DNA of 64,000 bases. Origin: Diphasiastrum complanatum (lineage: Eukaryota; Streptophyta; Lycopodiopsida; Lycopodiales; Lycopodiaceae). Of this stretch, positions 10,850-21,236 are shown in pieces. The DNA lies in NCBI GenBank assembly GCA_029204225.1, contig CM055097.1:72160357-72224356 (forward strand), read 5' to 3'. The stretch's first letter is position 1. Each line of letters opens with the position of its first letter. The notes below the pieces were generated by a model. That model did no database searches, was not told the origin of the DNA, and saw nothing but the letters and a program-made list of their open reading frames with translations. Made by a program: the position numbers and the translations under genes.

Positions 10850-12480
10850 TTAATCATTGTAAGCGATTTTTGACATTTCGACCCTTGAATCGGAATTCTG
10901 ATGTTCGATACTTGGGTCAAAATTTGCTGCAACTTTTTCTTTGTGGTCAAAAAATTGGTCTTTCAAAAAAATGACATCTCTACTCATGAATGTTTTCTGA
11001 GTGTCTAGGTTGTAGAGCTTGTATGCCTTGTGATCTGGATAGAAACCAGTAAAAATTGATCTGGTACTGTTCGATCCTTGGATCGGATTTTGACTATTCA
11101 ATACTTGAGCCGGATTTTTCTATAGATCAGCACAGATCTGATTGAAAGATTGGCATCCAAACACTCTAATATTTTTGAGTAATGGCTTTGATCATGTCCA
11201 CACCTGATAAGGTGTCTTGCCATTCAGGGCCTTTGTAATGGATCAATTATGTAGATAGGCGGTTGTAGTCACAGCTTCTATCCATAATTATTTTGGAAGA
11301 GAGGCATGGGCCAACACGCTCTTTGCACTTGCAATGAGTGTCTAATTCTTCCTTTGCGCTACACCATTGGACTGAGGTGAGTAGCTGGCTGTGGATTGTT
11401 GTAGGTGTATGGCCTTGCATAAAGCTTTGAACTCGGTGGAAATAAATACTCTCCCTCTGGGTTGAATTTTTTGTTGATGTTTTGAACTACTTGAAGAACT
11501 TGAACGTATCGGATTTTTGCTTTAGAAAATAAGTTGCAGTCCTCTGAGAGAAGTCATAAATAAAAGTCAATAAATAGACAGCTGCCCTTGTGGAAATGGT
11601 CTGCATAGGGCCACAAATGTCCATGTGTACAAGATCTTGCTAGAAGTATGGACGGTATCGAAAATGGAGGGACTTCTAGCATGCTTGCTGATTACACACC
11701 TTTTACATGGAGTATCGAAATTGCTAATTGTGGGCAGATCTTGTACAAAACTTTGTTTTGATATTTGTTGACTGCATTTGGAATTGAGGTGGCCTAATCT
11801 AAAATGCCAAAGCATATCAGTCGATTCAGAAGTGGTTGTATAAAGAGCTTCACAAATAAAAGAATTGTAGTGGCTGATTTTGTAAAGATTGCCACTCCTT
11901 TTTTTGAAAACTAGAGCTTTTCAAGATTTGTCCAAGATTTGCCAAAAATGGTGCAGCCATTTGTGTCAAATTCTACCCTCCAATCCAAATCTGTGATTCA
12001 GATATCTAAGAGCAAATTTTTGGTTAGATTTGAAATGTGGAGAACATTGGTCAGCAACTTGACTTTACCTCTCTGAAATTTGATCCTGACTGTTCTTTCA
12101 CCCTCAATAGAATGAGTTGAGTTATCTCCAAGCTGCACAATTTGAGAATGGGTGTATGATTTGTAATCTTTGAATCAATCCTTTGTGAAAAAAAGTGGAT
12201 CCTGAATGGATCCAAACTCCCAAAATACTTGGCTAAGATCTTTGCACAACAAGCTACAAAAGCTAGAAATGGCAAAACATCATAATGCTACCTTTGATAC
12301 ACATGAACTTGACAAAGCATTCAAGAGACAAAAGAAACTAATAAAAGGTACTGATGGCAGCCAAAAACAATAGCAAACAAGGTGCCTAATAGCACCTACC
12401 ACTTCTGGAAACCTCTTAAAATCGTACACAAAAGCTTGAAGACAATATACTGCTCCCAATGGAGGAAGGAACAATGACAA
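10850..12480 (-). pseudogene. Copia pol fragment C1 (pre-integrase/integrase)
   Basis: Minus-strand remnant of a copia polyprotein with several frameshifts. 11567-11815 carries the GAG-pre-integrase/zinc segment (WHFRLGHLNS...PCKRCVISKHA). 10850-11101 carries the segment after the integrase core (FTGFYPDHKAYKLYNLDTQK, SRDVIFLKDQF). The integrase core between them is out of frame. 12280-12480 is a block repeated at 28784-28980 whose translation (FLPPLGAVYC) I do not recognise. The whole fragment is paralogous to C2 at 27892-28980, which lacks about 290 bp near position 12000-12290. Confidence 0.8.
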
Positions 12481-12768
12481 TGATCTATTGATCTCAATGA
12501 ATCATACAATAGGTTTCTCCAACCTGTTCTCCACAAATTCTAGCCTAATATAGGTGAGAGAGATGACTCTCTCTCCTCTCTCTAGAACTTAGGACCCAAT
12601 TTTAGGGCACCAGTAGCCTAAAATAGCCAATTTTGGCCTGTATGTCCAAATAACATGATTTTGGTGTCATTTTGAAGGTCCTGAAGTTTGAGACTTCCTC
12701 AATATAAAATATATACTAAAATAAAAGTATCTAGGCCTCGTCCATATTAGAAGTCAATGATAAACTTC

Positions 12769-13010
12769 ATTGTTACACTTCTTAGTTACTGTTTACGATG
12801 TACTTTATTACTAGCTGTAACTAGTCGTAGGCTAGTCTAGTAGTCTACTCCTAGGTTCTCCCTCTCTATCATGGTTCAGGGTTTAAATGTACATTTTACA
12901 TTCAGTAGGTGTTAGAGTGATTGAGTGGCATTGCATGTTCTTTTTCCGTCTCCCTACTTGGTAATTGCTTGTGGTGAATGCTTGATGTTGCATATCTAAT
13001 TCTTGACATG
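12769..13010 (+). repeat. Copia 5' LTR end 'E'
   Basis: Sequence ending ATTCTTGACA directly before a perfect PBS at 13011, so this is the 3' end of a plus-strand 5' LTR. The start is uncertain; TGTTACAC at 12769 is the best TG candidate, which would give a short LTR of about 242 bp. Confidence 0.55.
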
Positions 13011-13022
13011 GTATCAGAGCTA
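13011..13022 (+). other. Primer-binding site, element E
   Basis: TGGTATCAGAGC, the standard plant copia PBS complementary to initiator tRNA-Met, placed immediately after a CA-ending LTR. The 830-bp leader that follows contains the F-R module array and leads to the gag start at 13841. Confidence 0.85.
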
Positions 13023-13530
13023 CGATAGTCCTGCGTGCTTGATCAGTGGATACAGCTTGTCACAGGCTCCGCAATGAAGTGAGAAAGTCCTTCACAAGAA
13101 GTGAAAGCTTGGAGAGACAAAAATGGCTAGAGTATTTTGCAGGTTTTGGAGCTCACATTTATTAGTGGAGAACGAAGACACAGTCTCAGAGGCATCGGAA
13201 AGGCCAGGGCAGCATCAGACAGATTAAAAATTTGTTGAGTGGAAAAAGTTTTACAATATTTTTTTTAGTCTTTGTGAAAAGTGTCATTTGTTAGAGAATT
13301 GTGCCAAGAAATCTCTTATTTGTTTGTTTGGGGTACTGCAAATCACACCAAACAGTGTCTAGTACTGCCATTTAGAGCTTTGAGGCTTCATACCCTTCAC
13401 ATTACTGATATCTGTCTATTTGAACGATCACTCGTTTTAAAATCTAAGCAAAGAGAAGACGACGTAGTCGTCACGCTGAAGTAGAGAATCTAGAATATTC
13501 CCTCTGAAAGTTCTTATATTCTCTCTTTTT

Positions 13531-13770
13531 TCGTACCAATATCGGATCCAAGCGCGCTAGCTGAAGAGAAACCCGAGTAGTCGTACATCCGCGCTCCAGT
13601 CCAATATTGTCTGTACCGATATTGGATCCAAGCGCACGAGCTAAAGAAAATTTCGAGTAGTTGTACATCCGCGCTCTAGTCCGATATCGCATGCTCCAAT
13701 ATCGGATCCACGCGCACAAGTAGAAGAGGATCCTGAGTAGTCGTACTTCCACGTTCCTTTTCAATATCAG
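13531..13770. repeat. Array of three F-R inverted modules (81-bp period)
   Basis: Three tandem units of about 81 bp. Each has motif F (AATATCGGATCCAAGCGC-like; 13537, 13617, 13697), a spacer with GAGTAGTCGTAC, and the inverted motif R (GCGCTCTAGTCCGATATC-like; 13591, 13671, 13749). F-to-R start distance is 54, 54 and 52 bp. F and R are reverse complements over about 18 bases, so each unit could fold as a stem of about 18 bp around a loop of about 35 nt. It lies in the untranslated leader of copia element E. The same module occurs at 30567-30726 and 33307-34788. Confidence 0.9.
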
Positions 13771-13840
13771 GTGTATAACCAGGAAAACATACAGTTTTGT
13801 GGTGTGATAAATTACTTGATCCGGACTCATCTGTTCAGTA

Positions 13841-13990
13841 ATGGCAACTCTAAGTGAGAGTGTCCTCAATGAGTCAAGCAAATTGGAAGGAGCCGACAAC
13901 TATGCAATTTGGGAATTCAAACTGAAAAATATTTTGATGGTTAAGGAGCTATGGGAGATTGACACTGTCGTATTTTTCACAAAAAGTTGA
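13841..13990 (+). pseudogene. Copia gag N-terminus, element E
   Basis: ATG at 13841 opens a frame with the copia gag start pattern: a short lead, then KLEGADNYAIWEFKLKNIL and LWEI. This N-terminal segment would form part of the capsid-like protein. It stays open for only about 49 codons and stops at 13988-13990, where the sequence switches to unrelated DNA with repeated GACACTGTCG phrases. The element is thus truncated a few dozen codons into gag. Confidence 0.8.
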
Positions 13991-15742
13991 CACTGTCGCT
14001 TTTTGAGGCACTGTCGCATGTGGCAATTTACATTCATTTCTACAGAGTGACAGTTTTTGTTCATTTATGCAGACAGACTATTGACGGCCAATTTTCACCT
14101 CTTATCAGCAATCAGTTTCTGAGAAGGAACTGGATGAATGCCAACAAATTTCGGCCAACTGACAATCACATTTGAAGACCTAATTACTTAGTATAAATCA
14201 GCTGTTCATACATCTCTTTCATCATCTGAAATGTTATTGTGAATTGTAAAGGGGCTAAGTGTTATTACACGATGCTTCCTTCACTCTTATCAAGCAGATC
14301 ATTCACAATCAGAAAGTATTGTAGTTAGCTCTCTATCAAGCTTTCAAGCTTGAACTCCCTTGAGCATTCTAGTTCAGTTTTTAGAGATTTAGTTTAGAGT
14401 TGCTATTGCGCTATTGCTTATCAGCAGAGTTGCTTAATTTCAGACTTACTCTCAATTCCTCAGAGAAGCTTAGAGTGCACAGTTTCTATCCGCTATTGTC
14501 TTGCACTCATTAGCATTTGATTTTGTTTTTCTGAATCAATACTATTTCTTGCTGCGTTCAGTTTATGTCAGAATGCATGCATCTCTGTATTGCTTTTGTA
14601 ACTGATAGAAACTGTCTGAAAACCCAATACTTTATGTTTGGCTATGTAATCACTCAGTATCTAGTGAAAGTTAGTTGCTAAAGATTGAACATGATTTCTA
14701 TCACTACTGTTTTGTTCAATTTGATAGGCATACTCATGCAAGTAGGAAAAGTTTTTGTTTCTGCCATTACTTTATCTATCCTAATTCCGACACTTGAAGC
14801 ACGTCTCCCAACCTAGTTCACCCTTTCTTGCAATGGCCTCACATCGTCACACACGCCAACGCCAACGACATAAGCAGGTGCCAAGGGACTGTCACAAAAT
14901 TTGCAATGGGGGCATATTAGAAGATTCTAGTGAAAATTCCAGACTGTTCAATGTACTTATTATTGTTTAGGCTGATGACTGTTTTACAGGATGTTCGTGT
15001 GAGCTATGGTGTGACTATATCATTCAATTCGAATATGGAAGAATCAAAACTCAGAAAGAGGATTTTCCCATTGCTCCACTGACAACACATTTAAAAGTTA
15101 AATAGCCACTGATTAGATGGGTTTTTAGTTTGCTTTTTGCTTGAAATTTTATTATATTTTTGACAAATTTATTACTCGCCTACAGACTTTTATTATCTTT
15201 TTGCGGCCCTCTTTACTCGCCACTTCTCCAAAGAGCTAGGCAGAGTCCAGACTCTGTTTTGTGAGCTTGGCAAGTTATAAGTTATAATTCACCATCATAG
15301 CCATTACTTGTCACTTTCACAGATCCTTCTAATCGTCATTTTGGACAAGTAGATAGCTCGATGATTTATAGTCCTATTACTCATGTCTGCTATTACTTGC
15401 GCCTGCTATTACTTGTCCAATATAACTCTCCATCAGAGAAAATCTAGTATCTTTCAGATCTTTTGACAATAAGAACCCATTTGTATTTTTCTACGATTTT
15501 CATTTTTTGCGATTGTCTTTTGGATATGCATTTATGCCCCTTTGCATCCATTTGACTTTTATTTTTATTCTGATCTGATCTTGATATGAGATTCATTATC
15601 GCATCGGTTTGATCGTCAATCAGATCCATCATTTGATCACCTATATGTCGAAAAGATCTACAAAAAATTATCTGAGAAAAAAGAAAACAAAAAAGATAAA
15701 AAACAACCGAAAAGTAAAAATACGAAAAAAAAATCTCATTTC
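13991..15742. other. No supported gene; LTR-like sequence
   Basis: AT-rich sequence without domains. 14200-14800 resembles the transcribed part of an LTR, but no TG/CA ends, PBS or polypurine tract could be placed with confidence. Confidence 0.35.
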
Positions 15743-15994
15743 TTGTTCTATTGTATACATCTGAGATCCGATAGGAGATTATCCACCCTAGATCTCTCTG
15801 AACTTGAGAAATTCGTCAACATATCGATCAAAATATTATCTGAACCCGTTGACCTAGATCCACCTCCGATGCACAACCCTAGGCCATTTGTACCCCACGC
15901 AGTCCTCCGAGACTTCCCCAAGATCGACTTTCCGAGGTTTGACGACAAGGGAGATCTGCGACGATTCCTACAGATCTACACTATTGGAATGTGA
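15743..15994 (+). pseudogene. Ty3/gypsy gag N-terminal fragment
   Basis: An open frame of 83 codons contains FPKIDFPRFDDKGDLRRFL, matching the phrase that introduces the capsid domain in many plant Ty3/gypsy gag proteins (xxLPKLDFPxFDG). The frame ends just after it, where a 58-bp direct duplication begins (15964-16082). Only this small piece of the element is present. Confidence 0.6.
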
Positions 15995-16082
15995 TCAACC
16001 TGTTCTGATATCCCTACTGGGAATTCCTACAGATCTATACTATTAGAATCTGATCAACTTGCTCTGATACCCATGATGGGAA
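15964..16082. repeat. 58-bp direct duplication
   Basis: Two tandem copies beginning ATTCCTACAGATCTA (15964 and 16022), each ending near GGGA, with about ten substitutions between them. A third partial start (ATTCCTCG) follows. Confidence 0.8.
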
Positions 16083-16320
16083 TTCCTCGTGGTCAAATTA
16101 GCAAAAGCATGAATGAGCGCACTTAAACGCTCCGATTCACTATTGGTAAGACTCAAATTATTGATGCAAAGCTCAGATAGACTTGATCTATTCAACTCAT
16201 CTATTCTCAAAATGAAGCTTTCAACAAAATCTTTGAGAGCTGTCTGTTTCCCAGATTAGCGCGTTGGTGCAAGAGAGAAATGCTCTCTCAGGAATAAATT
16301 GGTAACTAGCTACTGCTTGT

Positions 16321-16973
16321 TGTGAGAGATTTCAACTAGTTTACTCTAGTTTAGTCACATTTTGGTAAATTGTCAATAAGAGGCCAAAACTCATTTTAGA
16401 CTTAGAGATAAACTTTTTGAAGTTATACTAGTTTAAAATACATTCAATAAACACTTTTTGAAAGTGTGGGAAAGTTGGTAGTCGTGTTTGAGAGGGATTC
16501 AAATTTGAACTTTGGGTACATTGAATCTAGACCCGAAAATAGTAGGGTTTACATTTTGGAGGAAAAGCCAAGTGGCCAAATAGGGTTTGGAACTCTATAA
16601 AAGGATGTAACTCATGGAGAGACACATCTTCTCTCTTCTCTCTCTCATTTCATCATTATACATGGTTCTCTTTGGGTTCTACTACTCATTGGTGCACTAT
16701 CTTGGTGTTATCTTGCAATCTTGTGTGTAGATTGTTCATTTATTGCTATTTTCGGTTCCACACGTGTGAAATACAGTAGGCTACTGTAATTGTACGGACA
16801 AAAAACATATTTTATGTTTTGGTTCATGTTTGATCAATATCTCTTAGAGTTTGCATCTCATTTTGTATGTAGATGCTGATTTTTCTACGTTGGCAGGATT
16901 GTTGGTTTGCTCCTTATTGTAATTAAAGATCAGGGACATGGATTGGATCCTGAATGATCTGAAATCCTTCACA
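16321..16973 (+). repeat. Element A 5' LTR
   Basis: 653-bp LTR beginning TGTGAGAGATTTC and ending CCTTCACA, with TGTGA/TCACA inverted termini. It abuts the PBS. It carries a TATA box (TATAAAAG, 16596-16603), a pyrimidine-rich CTCTTCTCTCTCTC tract downstream and the palindrome CACACGTGTG near 16759. The 3' LTR at 21250 matches it closely over its surviving 441 bp, so the insertion is fairly young. Confidence 0.92.
16596..16603 (+). promoter_or_regulatory. LTR TATA box, element A
   Basis: TATAAAAG in a CTCTATAAAAGGATG context, repeated identically in the 3' LTR and similarly in the minus-strand family members. It is the likely core promoter of the element, with transcription starting 25-35 bp downstream. 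Confidence 0.75.
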
Positions 16974-16987
16974 TGGTATCAGAGCTC
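16974..16987 (+). other. Primer-binding site, element A
   Basis: TGGTATCAGAGCTC follows the LTR with no gap, the plant copia initiator-Met tRNA site. The leader between it and the gag start at 17596 is about 600 bp long and has no ORF. Confidence 0.9.
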
Positions 16988-17595
16988 TTGTGTTTCATGT
17001 TATGAAAGGATCAGCCATCTTTAGCAAGGATTTGGAGGAGTTACCAATGCTAGAGCATGCTAGATTGATCTCTACTCAAAAATCAGCATTTTTGCATGTG
17101 TAGAATTGATCTTTTGTAGGTCAAAACTCAATATAGGGCTAGATACTTGATCAATTCTGATTTCACACTTGGTTTACTGAAATTAGATGATTTTTGGTGC
17201 ATTAGGAAGGTCTGATTTGAGTCTACAAGAAGATATACCAAGCTTCTAGAAATTGCATGTAGAATTTGAGATATTCAATTTTTTGTGATTTTGTCAAAAC
17301 CCTAATTTTGATTGGATCTCTAGTTTGTGAGGTTACTGAAATTCATTTGAGTGTGTTTCATTCTTAGGAAGTGGCAAGAATCATTAGATTGAGGATAGAT
17401 CATAGGTTGATCAAGATTTCACTATTCTATGTGTTGATTTTCTAGTTAGAAGTGCTAGAAGAGATTTGAGAGGTTCCATATCTTTGTGATTTCTTCTTGA
17501 GTTAATTTGTTGGCATTCAAGAGAGTTCTTTGTGCATTGAAACAGGTTGAAAGAGAAGATCAGGTCACTTCAACCTGGCTACAAGTGGTGGATTT

Positions 17596-19512
17596 ATGCT
17601 GGACAACAATGATAGGCTTACCTCAATCAACTATTCTACTTGGAAGGTGAGGATGGAGTCCTTATTGGAGATGAATGTGTTGATGGAGATTGTTGCAGGT
17701 GTGGAGGAGAGGCCTCAAGCACCTCAAGATCAAATGAGGTATGACAAGAGAGCAAAGAAAGCTCTACACATGATTAAGATGAATGTTACCAATGAACTTC
17801 TCAAGGAAGTTGGTAAGTGCACATCATCTTTGGAGGCTTGGGAAGCTTTGAAGAAGCTTTATGAATCCAAGTCTACATCAAGAGTGCTTACTCTTAGGAG
17901 GCAAATCTTTCAAAGTTTGCAAAAGAAGGAAGAGAGTACTCATGCTTTTGTTTTGAGGGTTAAAGCATTCAATGATGAGTTAGCATGTATTGATGAAAGC
18001 ATTAAGGAGGTAGAACTTGTTCAAGTTATACTTAATGGCTTGTTGGATGATCATGCTAATCTTGTTCAAAGTTTTGCTATTCAAAATACTTTGCCAAGTA
18101 TTGTGGATTTGCAAGAGATCTTGGTGAATGAGGAGTATAGGCTTCAATCAAGAGGAGGTGGATCTACATTGACATCTCAATATGAAGAGGAGGCTATGTT
18201 CATCAAAGGCAAGTTCAAGGGCAAAGGGAAACACAAGTGGTCTAAATGGCAAGATCAAGGTGAGACTTTCTCTTTTGGCAAAAAGAAAGATAAGTCTAAG
18301 TTGAAATGCTTTTATTGTGGAATCAAAGGGCATTTTGCAAATGAATGTTTGAAGAAGCAAAGAGATGAAGGTAGCAAGCAAATCAACTTTACTACTAATG
18401 ATGAGGATCTAGGTGGTGGTGATTCTCTTTTGATGTGTTCTTCAAGTCCAATATCAAATGAAGGTGACAAAGATTCATGGTGGATTGATAGTGGATCTAG
18501 TTCACACATGACTAGTCACAAGGAGTTCTTTACTTCTTTGGTCACTTATGATGGAGCCAAGAAAGCAATTCACATGGCCAATGGTGGTGAGTGTGTGATT
18601 GAAGGTACTGGTTCAATTCCTATTTGTCTCTCTACTAATAGGAAAGCAAGACTTGATGCTGTTCTTTACAATCCTTCACTTTCAAAGAATTTGCTAAGTG
18701 TTGGTCAAATGATAGAGAACGGATACATGGTAAAGTTTGGAGGTGATGCTTGCTTCATTACAAAGGAAGAAATCTCGGTTGCTAGGGGCAATAAACAAGG
18801 TAGACTTTTCAAGCTTGATGCTTTTGTTATGGCTAACAAAAAGGATGGAATGGAAAAGGAGATTGGTCTCAACTTTCCAAAGCTACCTTTTAGCATCAAT
18901 AAGATTGGTGGATCTTATGCAAAGTCTAACAAGCTTCCTTATGCTAGATCTAGGTCAAGATCAAATATGCTTCTTGGAGATGTTCATCTTTGTGCTAACT
19001 TGGCTAGTCTTGAGGATAATGATGGTGTTTCAATGGTTCTTCATGGCAAGTGCAAGCATGCAAATGGTAAGGAAAGAGCTAACTTCATCAATGGAGGTAA
19101 AGGTTATTCCTTGGAAAGGATTGTTGCCAATGATTTCTTTCATCATATGGAAAAAGATGTTGCTAGGTGCATTCATGAAAGAGATGGTTCTTCTACATTC
19201 TTTTGTTATGATTCCAAGAAAGTCATTTTTCCAGCAAGTGGACTCACATGTCTTCCTAAAGAGAGTAGATCAAACGGTTCTATCAAGAGACTTAGTGAGG
19301 GAGATAGTCACAAGTCAAGAAGAAGAGAAGTATGTGAAGAGTTCAAAGTAGGATGTACTTTGAATGATATCATTGTGAATGATAGTGACGAAGAATCATT
19401 ATCATATGATATATTACCTAAAACATTGAATAGAAGTTCTTGTTTGAAGAAAGAGAGTACTTCAATCATCCTTATATTGAAGGTACTAATCATTTTTTTT
19501 CATGGCTTTTAA
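17596..19512 (+). CDS. Element A gag-protease polyprotein, non-autonomous copia
   Basis: Intact 638-codon frame. Residues 1-200 are a copia gag (INYSTWKVRMESLL; YDKRAKKALHMI; ILNGLLDDHANLV). A zinc knuckle (CFYCGIKGHFANEC, CX2CX4HX4C) lies near residue 236. A retropepsin-like protease with WWIDSGSSSHMT lies near 294, followed by the pre-integrase phrase GNKQGRLFKLDA near 400. After that only a trace of the integrase start (RSNMLLGDVH) can be seen. The remaining 180 residues match no pol domain I know, and integrase, reverse transcriptase and RNase H are absent. Gag and protease are therefore kept while mobilisation would need enzymes from another element. The frame ends beside a T8 run and overlaps the next ORF by 11 bp. 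Confidence 0.88.
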   Translation: MLDNNDRLTSINYSTWKVRMESLLEMNVLMEIVAGVEERPQAPQDQMRYDKRAKKALHMIKMNVTNELLKEVGKCTSSLEAWEALKKLYESKSTSRVLTLRRQIFQSLQKKEESTHAFVLRVKAFNDELACIDESIKEVELVQVILNGLLDDHANLVQSFAIQNTLPSIVDLQEILVNEEYRLQSRGGGSTLTSQYEEEAMFIKGKFKGKGKHKWSKWQDQGETFSFGKKKDKSKLKCFYCGIKGHFANECLKKQRDEGSKQINFTTNDEDLGGGDSLLMCSSSPISNEGDKDSWWIDSGSSSHMTSHKEFFTSLVTYDGAKKAIHMANGGECVIEGTGSIPICLSTNRKARLDAVLYNPSLSKNLLSVGQMIENGYMVKFGGDACFITKEEISVARGNKQGRLFKLDAFVMANKKDGMEKEIGLNFPKLPFSINKIGGSYAKSNKLPYARSRSRSNMLLGDVHLCANLASLEDNDGVSMVLHGKCKHANGKERANFINGGKGYSLERIVANDFFHHMEKDVARCIHERDGSSTFFCYDSKKVIFPASGLTCLPKESRSNGSIKRLSEGDSHKSRRREVCEEFKVGCTLNDIIVNDSDEESLSYDILPKTLNRSSCLKKESTSIILILKVLIIFFHGF

Positions 19513-20458
19513 TGTCTTTGAGATTTCTACTTCTTATGGTGCAATCATTAAGAGGGAGTCTTATGAAGGAAAGAGCAATGAAAGATTGGTTCTTGGGAAG
19601 ATCCAAGGCATGGATCTCACATCTCTTCATCAACTCAAAGGATTCTATGATTGTGAATTGATCACTCATGATCAAGATGGCAAAAGGTTGGTGAGAGAAG
19701 AGTACATGGAGAAAATCGAGAGGCAATTTCTTCAAGGCAAGGGAGATCTCATTGGTGAGCTTATTGAGGTTTATTATGAGCTCAAGAGGGCTGGATTTAT
19801 TAGGTTTGATACTCATCTTCACCTACTCTACTTCATGTTGGATGGAAAGTTTGGAATCTATCTTTTGATTTATGATGGTGACATTGGTGATATTGTTTTC
19901 ACTAACCTTTAAGGAAGATCGAGATCAAGCATTGATGAGATCTTGTTGAATCTAGATCATATGTTTGAGAAGGATTATTGCCAGAGATTCAGGTCTGAAG
20001 ATATTCATATCTTTGATATCTTTGATGATCAAGAGAAAGGTGAGCAAGTGGAAGCGACTCACTTTGCTTTATTTACATGTTTTGAAGAATTATCTTGTGT
20101 AGATGATGCTATGCAAGTGGATATTGGTTCTCATGTTTTTCATACCGGAAAAGAAAGTAATGGATCTGGAAAACAAAGTTTGTTCAATGACTTTGATGAT
20201 CAAGAGGAAGATCAAGAGGTTGGTCTCAAAGGGCTTCAACAACACAAAAGGAAAGGTGGCAATTTGGAGCTAGTCAAGAGCATCAAAGGAAGGTTATTTG
20301 GCAAAGATGTTATGGATCTGTTTTTGCAGCTTATTGAAGACTCAAGTAAGGTCAAAGGAGCAGCAAGAAGTGTTGTTCAAGTTTACTTTACTTGTTCCAT
20401 CTCATGTTTGAGCTATTTCATGTGGATGTGTGCAAATTGTCAAGATATGGACAAATAG
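19502..20458 (+). CDS. Element A downstream ORF, unknown function
   Basis: A frame of about 319 codons starts at ATG 19502, in the +1 frame relative to gag-protease, with one in-frame stop at 19910-19912. Both halves (19502-19912 and 19943-20458) share frame and style, so they were probably one ORF. A single-base slip in the T8 run at 19494-19501 would fuse it to gag-protease. No known domain is visible. There is an acidic stretch (FDDQEKGEQ, FDDQEEDQE), a basic segment (QQHKRKGG) and a hydrophobic Cys-rich C-terminus (FTCSISCLSYFMWMC). It occupies the position of integrase/RT. It may be a captured host sequence or a highly diverged element gene. Confidence 0.5.
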
Positions 20459-20526
20459 CTACATTGTCTTGCAATATCTTATTGTTGGAGTTGTACTAGC
20501 ATTCTTTGCTGCTTTTGCTGATGAAA

Positions 20527-20750
20527 ATGAAATACAGTAGGGTACTGTAGTTGTATGGACAACAAGCATATTTTATGTTTTGGTTCATGTTTGATCACGG
20601 CTTGCACGGTTTGATGTGGTGTTGGGCGTTTGTTGGCACACGATGCGGAAGCCACACATAGCCTGGGATACTCATGTGTATGAGTTCCAGTTTGATGGTG
20701 TGATGCATTCCCTTCATGGTGAGCGGGATGTGCCTCGTGGATGCATTCTT
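20527..20750 (+). repeat. Patchwork: LTR-A U5 piece joined to Ty3-like protease piece
   Basis: 20527-20597 repeats part of the element's own LTR (compare GAAATACAGTAGGCTACTG near 16765 and the TTTTATGTTTTGGTTCATG that follows). Immediately after, 20600-20748 reads FDVVLGVCWH...PHIAWDTH..EFQFDG, which resembles the end of a Ty3/gypsy protease. Both pieces are embedded inside the copia-type element, consistent with template switching during reverse transcription. Confidence 0.55.
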
Positions 20751-21235
20751 GGCTGGTTTTGCTAATGGAAATGAAGATATTGGAGGTTCATTACATCACT
20801 CATTCATGGCCAAGTCATCAAGTGTTGATGATATCTTGTGGCAAGATGGAGATGGAGGCTTATTCATGGAGTTTTATGGTGGAGACATATCAAGAAAGGA
20901 CAAAGTTGGAGGAGATAAGCAAGCAAATGGTAATCACTCACATTTATTGTTTGGTTGCTGTAATTCTCCAGAGATTTCAAAGTTTGAAACATGGAGGAAT
21001 AATTTCATTCACATTCTATTTAGTTCTTCATGTTCTAGTTATATCTTGATGTGTAAAATAGTTATATCTTGATGTGTAAAATTGATGTAAGAAATAGTGA
21101 AGCATCCAATTTGGACACTATTCTCTATATCAATTATGAAAGATACTTTAGAACCTCATAAAGGAGATCTATACTTAGGATGGAGATCATTCTAAAGTTG
21201 GATCAAAGTTCTATTGTCAAAACTATGCCAAAACT
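20741..21235 (+). pseudogene. Unrecognised 3' module of element A
   Basis: Homologous to the minus-strand module at 5677-6282 (shared LWQDGDGG, HSHLLF, SSCSS, CKI; nucleotide similarity continues to TGGATCAAAGTTCTATTG near 21200). Two overlapping frames (20716-21072 and 20741-21049) are open. No family is recognised. In element A the module runs straight into the polypurine tract, while in the other copy an RNase H domain lies between. Confidence 0.55.
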
Positions 21236-21236
21236 A

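Noticed and set aside
13531-13770. F-R array as a plain satellite only
   Set aside because: The same pair geometry recurs at 30.6 and 33-35 kb without repetition of the intervening DNA, so it is more than a local tandem repeat.
18148-19822. Minus-strand and off-frame ORFs over element A
   Set aside because: They are shadows of the gag-protease frame and show no motifs of their own.
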